NCBI GenBank assembly: GCA_051656905.1
Contig: JBOFJQ010000010.1
Location: 99,521 to 163,520 of the forward strand
Origin: JAGNZR01 sp051656905
Lineage (GTDB): Bacteria; Fusobacteriota; Fusobacteriia; Fusobacteriales; Fusobacteriaceae
Length of the DNA stretch: 64,000 bases
Direction: 5' to 3'
Translations under genes and position numbers: made by a program
Shown: piece after piece, positions 24,264 through 32,835 of the stretch
Numbering within the stretch: position 1 is the stretch's first letter
Layout of the letters: each line of letters begins with the position of its first letter
The notes under the pieces: generated by a model
The model's database searches: none
What the model saw: the letters and a program-made list of their open reading frames with translations, nothing else
What the model was told of the DNA's origin: nothing

Positions 24264-26462
24264 ATGGACAATGAATATTGGGAGAGTATAGAAAGTAAAA
24301 TTAAGAAAAATAAGTTAACTTTAGATAAAGAAAAAATTAAGAATGCTCTTATTTTTGCTGAAGAAGCTCATAGAGGACAATATAGAAAATCCGGGGAAGA
24401 TTATATCATGCACCCTGTTCAAGTAACTCAAATTTTATTAGACTTAAAAATGGATACGGATACTATTGTAGCAGGGATTCTTCATGACATAGTTGAGGAT
24501 ACCCTTATTAGTATAGCTGATATAAAATATAATTTTGGAGATAAAGTAGCGGAATTAGTTGATGGTGTAACTAAGCTTAAAAACTTACCTAGTGGAACTA
24601 AGGACCAATATGAAAACTTAAGAAAAATGATATTAGCTATGTCACAGAATTTAAGTGTTATAATTATAAAACTGGCAGATAGGCTTCATAATATGAGAAC
24701 TTTAAATCATATGAAACCAGAAAAACAAAAGAGTATATCTAGAGAAACTTTAGATATATATGCAGCACTTGCTCATAGACTAGGGATATCTAAGATAAAA
24801 TGGGAACTAGAGGATCTAGCTCTTATGTATCTACAACCTAAAGCTTATGAAGAGTTAAAAAAATTAATAGATAACCAAAAAGCAGATAGAGAGTTTTATA
24901 TAAAATCAGTAATGGATGAAATTGAAAAATCTATTAAATTAGTTGGAGTAAAGGCAACAATTAGTGGAAGATTTAAGCATTTTTATAGTATTTATAAGAA
25001 AATGTATGAGAAAGGAAAAGCTTTTGATGATATTTATGATTTAATAGGAATAAGAATAATTACAGAAACTAAGGCAGAATGCTATCATATACTGGGAATT
25101 ATTCAAAGTAAGTATACTCCTGTACCAGGAAGATTTAAAGATTATATTTCTGTTCCTAAGCCAAATAATTATCAATCTATTCATACAACAATAATAGGAC
25201 CACTGGGAAAACTTATTGAAATTCAAATTAGAACACATGAAATGGATATTATAGCTGAAGAGGGAATTGCGGCTCACTGGAGCTATAAAGAGAAAACTGA
25301 TGTTACAAAAAGTGATAAAGTTTATGGATTAATAAGAGGTATGATTGAAAACTATCAAACGGAAAGTACAAATTCTCAAGGATTTGTAGAAACATTTAAA
25401 GAGGAGTTAATGAAAGAAAGTGTTTATGTAATCTCACCTTTAGGAGATGTAGTAGAGCTAATTTCAGGGGCAACACCTCTTGATTTTGCATTTCATATTC
25501 ATACTAACGTAGGATGTAAATGTGTTGGAGCAAAGGTAAACGGGAAAATAGTTACTTTAGATTATAAACTTAAAAATGGTGATAGTGTAGAGATAATAAC
25601 ATCTAAAAATGCTAAAGGACCAGGAAATGATTGGCTAAATATAGTTGTTACAAGTGGTGCTAAGAATAAAATAAGAAAATGGTTGAAAGAGAAGAAATTT
25701 GCTGAAAATGTAAAAATTGGAAAAGATATAATAGAGAATGAAGTAGAAAAAATGGGAATGACTTTGAAAAATTTTGAAGAGGATCCTATTGTAAAAAAAC
25801 ATATGGAAAAACACGTTATTGTATCTATGGATGACTTCTACTTCCAATTAGCAGAGAAAAGAAGTAAAGTTGACGTAATAATGACAAAACTTAAAGCTTT
25901 CTATGAAAAAGAGAAGCTAGAGAAAGAGACAGAAGAAAGTTTAATTTCTAAAAATATAGAGATTAGTAATCTAAAAAGAGATAAATCAGCTAAAAAGAAT
26001 GATTATGGTATAATAATTGATGGATCAAATAATACTCTTATGAAGTTTGCAAAATGTTGTACACCACTTCCTGGTGATGATATAGCTGGGTATGTAACTA
26101 AATTAACAGGAATAACTGTTCACAGAAAAGATTGTGTGAATTTCCAAAATATGGTAAAGTTAGACGGTGCGAGAGAGATAGATGTTAAATGGGATCCAGC
26201 ACTAGTTGGAAAGAAAGTTAATAAATATAAGTATGCCTTTACTATTTATGCAAATGATAGACCACAGTTACTGATGGATATTGTCTCTTTAGTAGCACAA
26301 CATAAAATAAATCTTGTATCTATAAACTCTTCAGATTTTCCTAAGGATGGAAATAAGGTTATGAAAATAAAATTAGTAATAGATATAAGTGATCAGCAAG
26401 AGTATAAAGCTCTGGAAAATAATATACTAAAAATAAAAGATATAATATCTATAGAAAGATAA
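24264..26462 (+). CDS. rel: bifunctional (p)ppGpp synthetase/hydrolase (Rel/SpoT family)
   Basis: A 732-residue stringent-response enzyme that makes and degrades (p)ppGpp. Residues ~25-190 form the HD hydrolase domain with intact HRGQYRKSGEDYIMHP and HDIVEDT motifs and KLADRLHNMRTL. Residues ~215-350 form the synthetase domain (GRFKHFYSIYKKM, FDDIYDLIGIRII, RFKDYISVPKPNNYQSIHTT). A TGS domain follows at ~385-450 (VYVISPLGDVVELISGATPLDFAFHIHT), then the zinc-finger/helical region with CCTPLPGD, and an ACT domain ends it. Both activities look intact, so this is probably the main bifunctional enzyme. tgt follows 41 bases downstream. Confidence 0.95.
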   Translation: MDNEYWESIESKIKKNKLTLDKEKIKNALIFAEEAHRGQYRKSGEDYIMHPVQVTQILLDLKMDTDTIVAGILHDIVEDTLISIADIKYNFGDKVAELVDGVTKLKNLPSGTKDQYENLRKMILAMSQNLSVIIIKLADRLHNMRTLNHMKPEKQKSISRETLDIYAALAHRLGISKIKWELEDLALMYLQPKAYEELKKLIDNQKADREFYIKSVMDEIEKSIKLVGVKATISGRFKHFYSIYKKMYEKGKAFDDIYDLIGIRIITETKAECYHILGIIQSKYTPVPGRFKDYISVPKPNNYQSIHTTIIGPLGKLIEIQIRTHEMDIIAEEGIAAHWSYKEKTDVTKSDKVYGLIRGMIENYQTESTNSQGFVETFKEELMKESVYVISPLGDVVELISGATPLDFAFHIHTNVGCKCVGAKVNGKIVTLDYKLKNGDSVEIITSKNAKGPGNDWLNIVVTSGAKNKIRKWLKEKKFAENVKIGKDIIENEVEKMGMTLKNFEEDPIVKKHMEKHVIVSMDDFYFQLAEKRSKVDVIMTKLKAFYEKEKLEKETEESLISKNIEISNLKRDKSAKKNDYGIIIDGSNNTLMKFAKCCTPLPGDDIAGYVTKLTGITVHRKDCVNFQNMVKLDGAREIDVKWDPALVGKKVNKYKYAFTIYANDRPQLLMDIVSLVAQHKINLVSINSSDFPKDGNKVMKIKLVIDISDQQEYKALENNILKIKDIISIER

Positions 26463-26503
26463 ACAAAATAAAATTAAAAATATATAAAATTTAGGAGATG
26501 TTA

Positions 26504-27694
26504 ATGAACAAAAAATTACCAGTAACGTATGAAAAAATATCAACAGATGGGAAGGCTAGAGCAGGTATTGTAACAACTCCTCATGGGCAGATAGAGACTC
26601 CAGTTTTTATGCCTGTTGGAACACAAGCAACAGTAAAAACAATGACTCCAGAAGAGTTAGAAGAGATTGGAGCAGAAATAATATTAGGGAATACATATCA
26701 TCTTTATTTAAGACCAAGTGATGAACTTGTTGCTAAATTTGGTGGTTTACATAAATTTATGAATTGGAATAAACCTATTTTAACTGATTCAGGAGGGTTC
26801 CAAGTTTTCAGTTTAGGAGCTAGAAAAACTGAAAATGGAGACTCAGTATCTCTAGTAAAAATAACAGAAGAGGGAGTAAATTTCAGATCTCATATAGATG
26901 GATCAAAGCACTTTATATCTCCTGAAAAATCTATAAATATTCAAAATAATTTAGGTTCAGATATAGTTATGTTATTTGATGAGTGCCCACCAGGGTTATC
27001 AGATAAAAAATATCTTATCCCTTCAATTGAAAGAACAACAAGATGGGCAAGAAGATGTGTTGAAGCTCATAGAAATCCAGATAAGCAAGGGCTATTTGCT
27101 ATTGTTCAAGGTGGAATTTATGAAGATTTAAGACAAAAGAGTTTAGATGAATTATCAACAATGGATGAAAGTTTTTCAGGATATGCAATAGGTGGTCTTG
27201 CTGTAGGAGAACCTAGAGAAGATATGTATAGAATACTTGATTACATAGTTGAAAAGTGTCCTGATAATAAGCCAAGATATTTAATGGGAGTAGGAGAGCC
27301 CGTAGATATGTTAGAAGCTGTAGAGTCCGGAATAGATATGATGGATTGCGTTCAACCTTCAAGAATAGCAAGACATGGAACTATATTCACAAAATACGGT
27401 AGATTAGTAGTAAAAAATGCAAGTTATGCTGAGGATGATAGACCTTTAGATGAAGGTTGCCAATGCTATGTTTGTAGAAATTATACAAGAGGATATATTA
27501 GACATCTTTTTAAAGCAGATGAGATTTTAGGAGCAAGACTTGCTACTTACCATAATTTATATTTCCTTTTAAAAATGATGAAAGATGCTCGTAAAGCTAT
27601 CATAGATTCTAGATTTATAGAGTTTAAGGATGAGTTTATGAAAAACTACAACATGGGTAAAAAATCAGAATGGATTATACCTAAGAAATTTTAA
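26504..27694 (+). CDS. tgt: tRNA-guanine(34) transglycosylase
   Basis: Exchanges guanine 34 for preQ1 in GU(N)-anticodon tRNAs on the queuosine pathway. The 396-residue sequence shows PVFMPVGTQATVK, GNTYHLYLRP, the catalytic ILTDSGGFQVFSLG, FAIVQGGIYEDLR, YAIGGLAVGEP, and the zinc site CQCYVCRNYTRGYIRHL. I chose the ATG at 26504, because the ATG at 26498 abuts the ribosome site AGGAG (26493-26497) while 26504 is six bases away. Other queuosine genes are not in the window. Confidence 0.97.
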   Translation: MNKKLPVTYEKISTDGKARAGIVTTPHGQIETPVFMPVGTQATVKTMTPEELEEIGAEIILGNTYHLYLRPSDELVAKFGGLHKFMNWNKPILTDSGGFQVFSLGARKTENGDSVSLVKITEEGVNFRSHIDGSKHFISPEKSINIQNNLGSDIVMLFDECPPGLSDKKYLIPSIERTTRWARRCVEAHRNPDKQGLFAIVQGGIYEDLRQKSLDELSTMDESFSGYAIGGLAVGEPREDMYRILDYIVEKCPDNKPRYLMGVGEPVDMLEAVESGIDMMDCVQPSRIARHGTIFTKYGRLVVKNASYAEDDRPLDEGCQCYVCRNYTRGYIRHLFKADEILGARLATYHNLYFLLKMMKDARKAIIDSRFIEFKDEFMKNYNMGKKSEWIIPKKF

Positions 27695-27697
27695 TTT

Positions 27698-27730
27698 AAA
27701 AAATAAAATAAAATAAAATAAAATAAAAAT
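27698..27730. repeat. short (AAAAT)n pentanucleotide repeat
   Basis: Four perfect AAAAT units (27705-27724) are flanked by imperfect ones, between tgt and the BtuF-like gene. It is the only content of this gap apart from the downstream ribosome site. Confidence 0.7.
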
Positions 27731-27754
27731 ATTAGTAAAATTGTGAGGTGAAAA

Positions 27755-28624
27755 ATGATAAAAAGATTTTTTGAATTTCTACTCACTTTTTTATTTTTTG
27801 TAAATTTTTCTTTTTCTCAAGATAAAATAGATGATAAAGTAAATTCTGAAAATAAAAAAGTAACTGTAATATCATTGTCTCCAACTATAACAGAAACTCT
27901 TTTTTATTTTGGATATGGCGAAAATATAATAGGAAGAACCGATTACTGTACCTATCCTAGTGAAGCAAAAAAAATACCTAGTATGGGAAGTATGTTTAGC
28001 CCTAATGTAGAAAAAATAGTATATCTGAAACCAGATTATTTAATATTTCAATCGCATTATGATAAAAGATTAAAAAAGCAAGTAGAAGGTATGGGATTAA
28101 AAACATTAACTTTAGAAACTCCAACATCAATTAAAGGGATACTAGAGAGTTACGCTACTATATTATCTATATTTAGTGTTGATTTAGATAAAAATGAAAA
28201 ATTTATTGCCATAAAAAACAATATAGAGATGTTGAGAGAGAATGGAAAAAAAATAAAAAATAGGCCAAAAATTTATTACTCTTTAGGTTCGGGTCATATT
28301 GAGTATACAGCGGGAAAAGGTAGTTTTATTGATGATGCTATAAATATAGCTGGAGGAAAAAATATTGTTGAGGACTCTGGCTGGACTTATCCTTTAGAAG
28401 CTCTAATAGTTAAACAACCAGATATAATTATAATAAGCAAGGCAAAGTATGAAGCTATGCTTTCAAATAGTAAATATAATCAATTGGAAGCTTTAAAAGA
28501 TAAAGAGAGAGTAATTATAGCTGAAGAAGATGAAATAACTATTTCAACTCCAAGACTGTTACTTATAACGATAAATAAAATTCAAAAAGCTATTTTTGAT
28601 TTTAATTATAGGAATAATAGATAA
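27755..28624 (+). CDS. BtuF-like periplasmic substrate-binding protein
   Basis: A 289-residue exported protein of the helical-backbone metal-receptor class (BtuF/FhuD type, periplasmic-binding family 2), which captures cobalamin, haem or iron-siderophores for an ABC importer. The signal peptide spans residues 1-22 (ending FSFSQ). Family motifs: VISLSPTITETLFYFGYGENIIGRTDYCTYP, IPSMGSMFSPNVEKIVYLKPDYLIFQ, and TAGKGSFIDDAINIAGGKNI. No lipobox is present and no permease or ATPase gene is nearby, so it must work with a transporter encoded elsewhere. GAGGTG ribosome site. Ligand unknown. Confidence 0.82.
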   Translation: MIKRFFEFLLTFLFFVNFSFSQDKIDDKVNSENKKVTVISLSPTITETLFYFGYGENIIGRTDYCTYPSEAKKIPSMGSMFSPNVEKIVYLKPDYLIFQSHYDKRLKKQVEGMGLKTLTLETPTSIKGILESYATILSIFSVDLDKNEKFIAIKNNIEMLRENGKKIKNRPKIYYSLGSGHIEYTAGKGSFIDDAINIAGGKNIVEDSGWTYPLEALIVKQPDIIIISKAKYEAMLSNSKYNQLEALKDKERVIIAEEDEITISTPRLLLITINKIQKAIFDFNYRNNR

Positions 28625-28717
28625 AATAACAGATAAAATAACAGAAAATTATTTAAAGAATATTATTTTTAGAAATAATTAATAGAAAAATAAATTTAAA
28701 AATAGAAGGGGAGAAAT

Positions 28718-29698
28718 ATGCAGAAAAAAATAGACTTAGCTAATTTTCCAACTAAGATAGAAAAAATGGAAAAAATTTCAAAAGAAACAGGGGTAAATAT
28801 CTACCTTAAAAGGGATGACCAAACAGGTTCAGAAATATCTGGTAATAAAATTAGAAAATTAGAATTTTCAATATATGAAGCATTAGAAAATGGATGTGAC
28901 ACGCTTATCACTTGTGGAGGGATTCAATCTAATCATGCAAGAGCAACAGCAGCAGCAGGTATAAAGTTGGGAATGAGGGTTATTCTTGTGCTTAGATCAG
29001 ATATTGAACCAGAGATGGAAGGGAATTATTTTTTAAATAAAGTAATTGGTGCTGATATAAGAATTATTTCAAGCGAAGATTATAGAGATAATAGAAATGA
29101 GATTATGGAAAAAATAAAATCAGAATCTGATGCTAGTGGACACAAAGCTTATGTAATACCTGAGGGAGCATCTAATGGAATAGGAAGTCTTGGTTACTAT
29201 TCAGCTATGAAAGAGATAAAAGAACAAGAGGAACAAATGGGTATAAAATTTGATAGAGTTGTTATAGCTATAGGCTCTGGGGGAACTTATGCAGGGCTGT
29301 GTATGGGAAATGCAGACTTCTTTAATAGAGAGAAAAAAATAACTGGATTTAATGTTTGTGATACTGCTGAATTCTTCAAGGAAAAAGCTGAAGAGATAAT
29401 AGAAGAGAGTCAAAAATATCTTGATAAATCTATAGTTTATAAAGCTAAAGACATGGATATTATAGATGGATATGTGGGAATAGGGTATGCTCAAAGTACA
29501 GATGAAGAGTTAGAGTTTATTCATCAAATAGCAAGAAAAGAGGGAGTAATATTTGACCCTGTTTATACTGGAAAAGCTATGTATGGAATGATGAATGAAA
29601 TACAAAAGGGAACTTTTAAAATAGGAGAAAATATATTATTTATTCATACAGGTGGATTATTTGGAATATTTTCAAAAAAAAATCAGTTTAAATTTTAA
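28718..29698 (+). CDS. D-cysteine desulfhydrase-family PLP enzyme (DcyD/ACC-deaminase-like)
   Basis: A 326-residue fold-type II PLP enzyme related to D-cysteine desulfhydrase and 1-aminocyclopropane-1-carboxylate deaminase. The PLP lysine is in SGNKIRKLEF, preceded by VNIYLKRDDQTG; GGIQSNHARATAAAG, AIGSGGTYAGLCMG and HTGGLFGIF are the cofactor-binding motifs. D-cysteine desulfhydrase releases pyruvate, ammonia and H2S; other D-amino acids or sulfur compounds are possible substrates. GAAGGGGAG ribosome site. The gene stands alone and ends at a bidirectional terminator. Confidence 0.85.
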   Translation: MQKKIDLANFPTKIEKMEKISKETGVNIYLKRDDQTGSEISGNKIRKLEFSIYEALENGCDTLITCGGIQSNHARATAAAGIKLGMRVILVLRSDIEPEMEGNYFLNKVIGADIRIISSEDYRDNRNEIMEKIKSESDASGHKAYVIPEGASNGIGSLGYYSAMKEIKEQEEQMGIKFDRVVIAIGSGGTYAGLCMGNADFFNREKKITGFNVCDTAEFFKEKAEEIIEESQKYLDKSIVYKAKDMDIIDGYVGIGYAQSTDEELEFIHQIARKEGVIFDPVYTGKAMYGMMNEIQKGTFKIGENILFIHTGGLFGIFSKKNQFKF

Positions 29699-29757
29699 TA
29701 TAAATTTTCTATTATATTAACAGGAACTATAATAAATTATAAAAAAATTTATAGAAT

Positions 29758-29793
29758 AGTAAAGAGGAGTCCAATTTCAGACTCCTCTTTACT
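29758..29793. terminator. bidirectional terminator between convergent genes
   Basis: A 14-bp perfect stem (29758-29771 with 29780-29793) and an 8-base loop, placed between the DcyD-like gene (+) and the TIM-barrel gene (-). Confidence 0.85.
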
Positions 29794-29795
29794 AT

Positions 29796-30746
29796 TTATT
29801 TGATAAAATCTAAAAAACTGTTTTGAATTTCAACCTTAGAAATTAAATCTTCTAAGCTTGTATAAGCAAGTTCATACACTAAAAATTCTGGATTTAAATC
29901 ATTGATAACTTCAGAAATAAGTTTTGATCTAAAAATGTCATGAGTATCTATATTCTTAATATGACTTATTTCTACGTGATATCTATCAAGCCGGTTAGAG
30001 TTTTCCCATTTAGCTAAAAGGTGAGAAAAATCATTAGAAAGATACTCTTTAGAGATTGAACCATTTAGATGAATTCCTCTAATATGAGATTTAATTTCTG
30101 GCATTTTATTAAGTGCGTTTTTTATAAAGATAGCACCTTCATCATAGTTATTTAGTTCTTTGTTTAAACAGATAAAATGAGAAAAATCCATCATGATACC
30201 TTTATTTTTATAATTTATTTTATTTAGAAAACTTAACATTAATTCCTCATTTTTTAAATCGAATCCAGGCCAAGGAAGGTTTTCAAAAAGAAGCGGTGGT
30301 CCGTCACCTTTGAAGACTTCGTTAACTAATTCTACCGTAGCTTCAAGGATATCGAAGTGAGAATAATCATAAGAAAAAGTAAAAATATCTCTGGGTCTTA
30401 TGTGTGAGATATGAAATACCATATATTTAGCATTATGTTTTTTAGCTAATTCAAATTGCTCTTTAAAAACATTGATATATTCTTGTCTTGATTTAATTCC
30501 ATAGGGCTCAGTAGTATGAAAATCTTCTAGTATATTAGCTTTATTTTCATTCCAAATATCAAACCATGTTGGAAAATATAAAAGATGAACTCCTCCAATT
30601 GGAAGTGAATTAAAAACTTCTTCAGGACAGTAGTCTGCAATAATTGTTTCAATTTGAGAAATTCCTAATTTAGATAGAACTTCTTTGTTTTTTTTAAATT
30701 CTAGAATAGAGTTATTATTTGGCATGTAACTTATGTGTTTTATCAT
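29796..30746 (-). CDS. sugar phosphate isomerase/epimerase-like TIM-barrel protein
   Basis: A 316-residue protein with the xylose-isomerase-like (AP endonuclease family 2) TIM-barrel pattern: strand-end metal-ligand candidates in KYMVFHISHI, PLLFENLPWPGFD (Glu), GIMMDFSHF (Asp, His) and IRGIHLNGS (His), then HVEISH. These enzymes bind divalent metals and isomerise sugars or act on related polyols; the substrate cannot be inferred because no pathway gene is adjacent. AGGAG lies seven bases before the ATG on the minus strand. It is transcribed alone, convergent with the DcyD-like gene. Confidence 0.65.
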   Translation of the reverse strand: MIKHISYMPNNNSILEFKKNKEVLSKLGISQIETIIADYCPEEVFNSLPIGGVHLLYFPTWFDIWNENKANILEDFHTTEPYGIKSRQEYINVFKEQFELAKKHNAKYMVFHISHIRPRDIFTFSYDYSHFDILEATVELVNEVFKGDGPPLLFENLPWPGFDLKNEELMLSFLNKINYKNKGIMMDFSHFICLNKELNNYDEGAIFIKNALNKMPEIKSHIRGIHLNGSISKEYLSNDFSHLLAKWENSNRLDRYHVEISHIKNIDTHDIFRSKLISEVINDLNPEFLVYELAYTSLEDLISKVEIQNSFLDFIK

Positions 30747-30823
30747 AAATATCTCCTAAAAGTTGTGTTTTATATAAAACTATAAATTAATTATAAATAA
30801 AAAGCAATAAAAATATAAAAAAC

Positions 30824-30852
30824 TTTATAAAAAATTAAAAAGAAAGTATAAT
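30824..30852 (+). promoter_or_regulatory. possible promoter for the thioesterase gene
   Basis: TTTATA (30824-30829) and TATAAT (30847-30852) with a 17-base spacer, in the divergent gap 30747-30911. The -35 match is poor. Confidence 0.4.
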
Positions 30853-30911
30853 GGAAATGGTAATGAGAGTTAAAAAAAATTAACTAAAGTTATAAAATAT
30901 GGAGGTTTATT

Positions 30912-31313
30912 ATGTTTAAAACAGATTATAAAGTAGCAATTAATGATATAAATTATGGTGGACACATGGGTAATCAAGTACCTTTAGTTTTATTTCAGCA
31001 GGTAAGACTAGAATTTTTGAATCAAGAGGGGTTATCTGAGCTTAATATAGGTGATGGTGTTGGAACAATTCAAAGAGAAAGTTGGGTAAAATATAATAAA
31101 GAAGTGTTTTTTAATGAGAAGCTTACTTTAGAACTTTCAGATATTGAGATAGATAGATTGACTTTAGTTATGAAGTATAATATCTATAAAGAAAATGGGG
31201 AGAATGCAGTTGAAGGAACAACTACTATGTTAGCTTATGATTATAGTAAGAAAAAAGTTTCTAAAGTGCCTGAAAGCTTTAAAGTTATTGCTGAAAAATA
31301 TAGAAAAAAATAA
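30912..31313 (+). CDS. hotdog-fold acyl-CoA thioesterase-like protein
   Basis: A 133-residue single hotdog domain of the 4-hydroxybenzoyl-CoA thioesterase/YbgC group. The N-terminal KVAINDINYGGHMGN matches the active-site region (Asn/Asp ... Gly-His-x-x-Asn), followed by the long hotdog helix and FFNEKLTLELSDIEIDRLTLVMKYNIYK strands. Likely hydrolyses a CoA or ACP thioester; the substrate is unknown. GGAGG ribosome site. A HAD-family phosphatase gene follows 10 bases later, suggesting co-transcription. Confidence 0.75.
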   Translation: MFKTDYKVAINDINYGGHMGNQVPLVLFQQVRLEFLNQEGLSELNIGDGVGTIQRESWVKYNKEVFFNEKLTLELSDIEIDRLTLVMKYNIYKENGENAVEGTTTMLAYDYSKKKVSKVPESFKVIAEKYRKK

Positions 31314-31323
31314 GGGGTATAAC

Positions 31324-31920
31324 ATGGTAAAAAATATTATTTATGATTTAGGGAATGTGTTGATAAAATTTCAACCTAGTAGTTTTTTAAATAAATACAT
31401 TGAGGAAAAGGATAGAGAGGAAGTTTTTAGAATAATATTTAGGAGTCAAGAGTGGCTAGATTTAGATAGAGGAATTTTAAATTATAATGAAGCAATCCAA
31501 TTGTTTTCAGAAAGGCTACCTAAATATGAGAAAGCTATAAAAGATTTTTTTCAGAATAAGATTGAACAATGTCTAGAACCTATAAAAGAGAATATCGAAA
31601 TATTAGAAAGACATAGTGAAAATGGTTATAAGCTATATATTTTATCTAATTTTCATAAAGAAGCTTTTGAAAATTTATATAAAAAATGGGACTTCTTCAG
31701 TAAGTTTCACGGAAAAGTTATATCTTATGAGTGCAACCTTTTGAAACCTGAAAAAGAAATTTATCTTCACATATTAGAAAAGTATAAATTGAATCCTCAA
31801 GAGACTCTTTTTATAGATGATCATGAACCTAATGTCATCGCAGCAAATAAACTAGGAATAAAAGTTATTCATCTAGATTGTTGTACTGAGTTAGAAGAAA
31901 AGTTACAAATAATTTTATAA
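31324..31920 (+). CDS. HAD-family phosphatase (YihX-like)
   Basis: A 198-residue HAD subfamily IA hydrolase. Motif I is IIYDLGNVLIKFQP (in YihX-type enzymes the nucleophile is FDLGNV), motif II LYILSNFH, motif III lysine around SYECNLLKPEKEIY, and motif IV LFIDDHEPNVIAA. Resembles glucose-1-phosphate phosphatase YihX, but HAD substrates are hard to predict. The frame extends upstream to 31237, but the ATG at 31324 has AAGGGG nearby and begins at the conserved strand. Ends at a bidirectional terminator. Confidence 0.8.
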   Translation: MVKNIIYDLGNVLIKFQPSSFLNKYIEEKDREEVFRIIFRSQEWLDLDRGILNYNEAIQLFSERLPKYEKAIKDFFQNKIEQCLEPIKENIEILERHSENGYKLYILSNFHKEAFENLYKKWDFFSKFHGKVISYECNLLKPEKEIYLHILEKYKLNPQETLFIDDHEPNVIAANKLGIKVIHLDCCTELEEKLQIIL

Positions 31921-31929
31921 AAAATAAAA

Positions 31930-31966
31930 AACAAGAAGTAATAAAAAAATTTTATTATTTCTTGTT
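31930..31966. terminator. bidirectional terminator between HAD and flavin reductase genes
   Basis: Arms AACAAGAA.TAATAAAA and TTTTATTA.TTCTTGTT nearly complete, in the gap between convergent genes. Confidence 0.75.
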
Positions 31967-31991
31967 CATTGTGTATATTATATAGTATATA

Positions 31992-32708
31992 TTATTTATT
32001 GTTTGATTTTTGTTTAGTTTTTATAGAGCTTTTAGAAGATTTCTTCTTAGAGCTCTCCTTTTTTCCAGAAGGTTTTTGAGTTGTACTCTTAATGTTTTCT
32101 TTTTTATCAGAGTATTTTTCAGTATAAGTCTTCTTCAATTCTTTGTTTTTAACAACAGAAAATCCAAATTTACCAACTGGACTTTTAGTGATTGGATAGT
32201 ATTCACCATGACAGTAAGATAAAAGATTTGCTTGGTCAAAACATATTTTTCCAGTTTCATTAATAAGTGACGAATCAATATGAGTTTGAACAACTTCTGC
32301 TAAAAAAAGATCATGGCATCCTAATTTTATAATTTGAGTGACTTTACATTCAATATTAATAGGGCACTCATTAATATAATCAACATTTACAACACTACCT
32401 GGAACCATAGTGAAGTTCATCTCTTTGATTTTATCAATTTGAGTAGCAGAACGTACTCCACAAAAATCGGTTTCGAAAACTTGTTTGCTACTAGGAATGT
32501 TAACAATAAATTCTTTAGTGTCCTCAATTGTTTTATATGAAGCTCTTTCAGGTCTTATAGAGATAGAAAGCATAGGTGGTTTTGAACATATCGTACCTAT
32601 CCAAGCAACAGTAAATACATTAGATTTCCCTTCTTTGTTCTTAGAAGATACCATTACAACAGGAACAGGATTTAACATAACACTACCTTTAAATGTAGTT
32701 TTTTCCAT
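31992..32708 (-). CDS. flavin reductase-family protein with Lys/Ser-rich C-terminal tail
   Basis: A 238-residue protein whose first ~185 residues are a flavin-reductase-like split-barrel domain (DIM6/NTAB family): NPVPVVMVSSKNKEGKSNVFTVAWIGTICSKPPMLSISIRP, KEFIVNIPS, and GKICFDQANLLSYCHGEYYPI. Such proteins bind FMN and reduce it with NAD(P)H or serve as small flavoproteins. The last ~50 residues are a low-complexity basic tail of Lys, Ser, Thr and Gln (for example GKKESSKKKSSKSSIKTKQK), which is not part of the family domain. AAGGAG ribosome site before ATG on the minus strand. Confidence 0.82.
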   Translation of the reverse strand: MEKTTFKGSVMLNPVPVVMVSSKNKEGKSNVFTVAWIGTICSKPPMLSISIRPERASYKTIEDTKEFIVNIPSSKQVFETDFCGVRSATQIDKIKEMNFTMVPGSVVNVDYINECPINIECKVTQIIKLGCHDLFLAEVVQTHIDSSLINETGKICFDQANLLSYCHGEYYPITKSPVGKFGFSVVKNKELKKTYTEKYSDKKENIKSTTQKPSGKKESSKKKSSKSSIKTKQKSNNK

Positions 32709-32835
32709 AATTACTCTCCTTAAAATTAAATTTTATAATATATTTTATCATAAATCACATAAAAATATAAGGTTAGAAAAAGGCAAGGTTACAAGTTTAT
32801 AAAAAAATAAAATAAAAATAAAAAAGGAGATGAGT

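Noticed and set aside
32485..32802. A 105-codon plus-strand frame across the start of the flavin reductase gene
   Set aside because: Antisense to conserved flavin-reductase motifs, without a ribosome site or recognisable domain.
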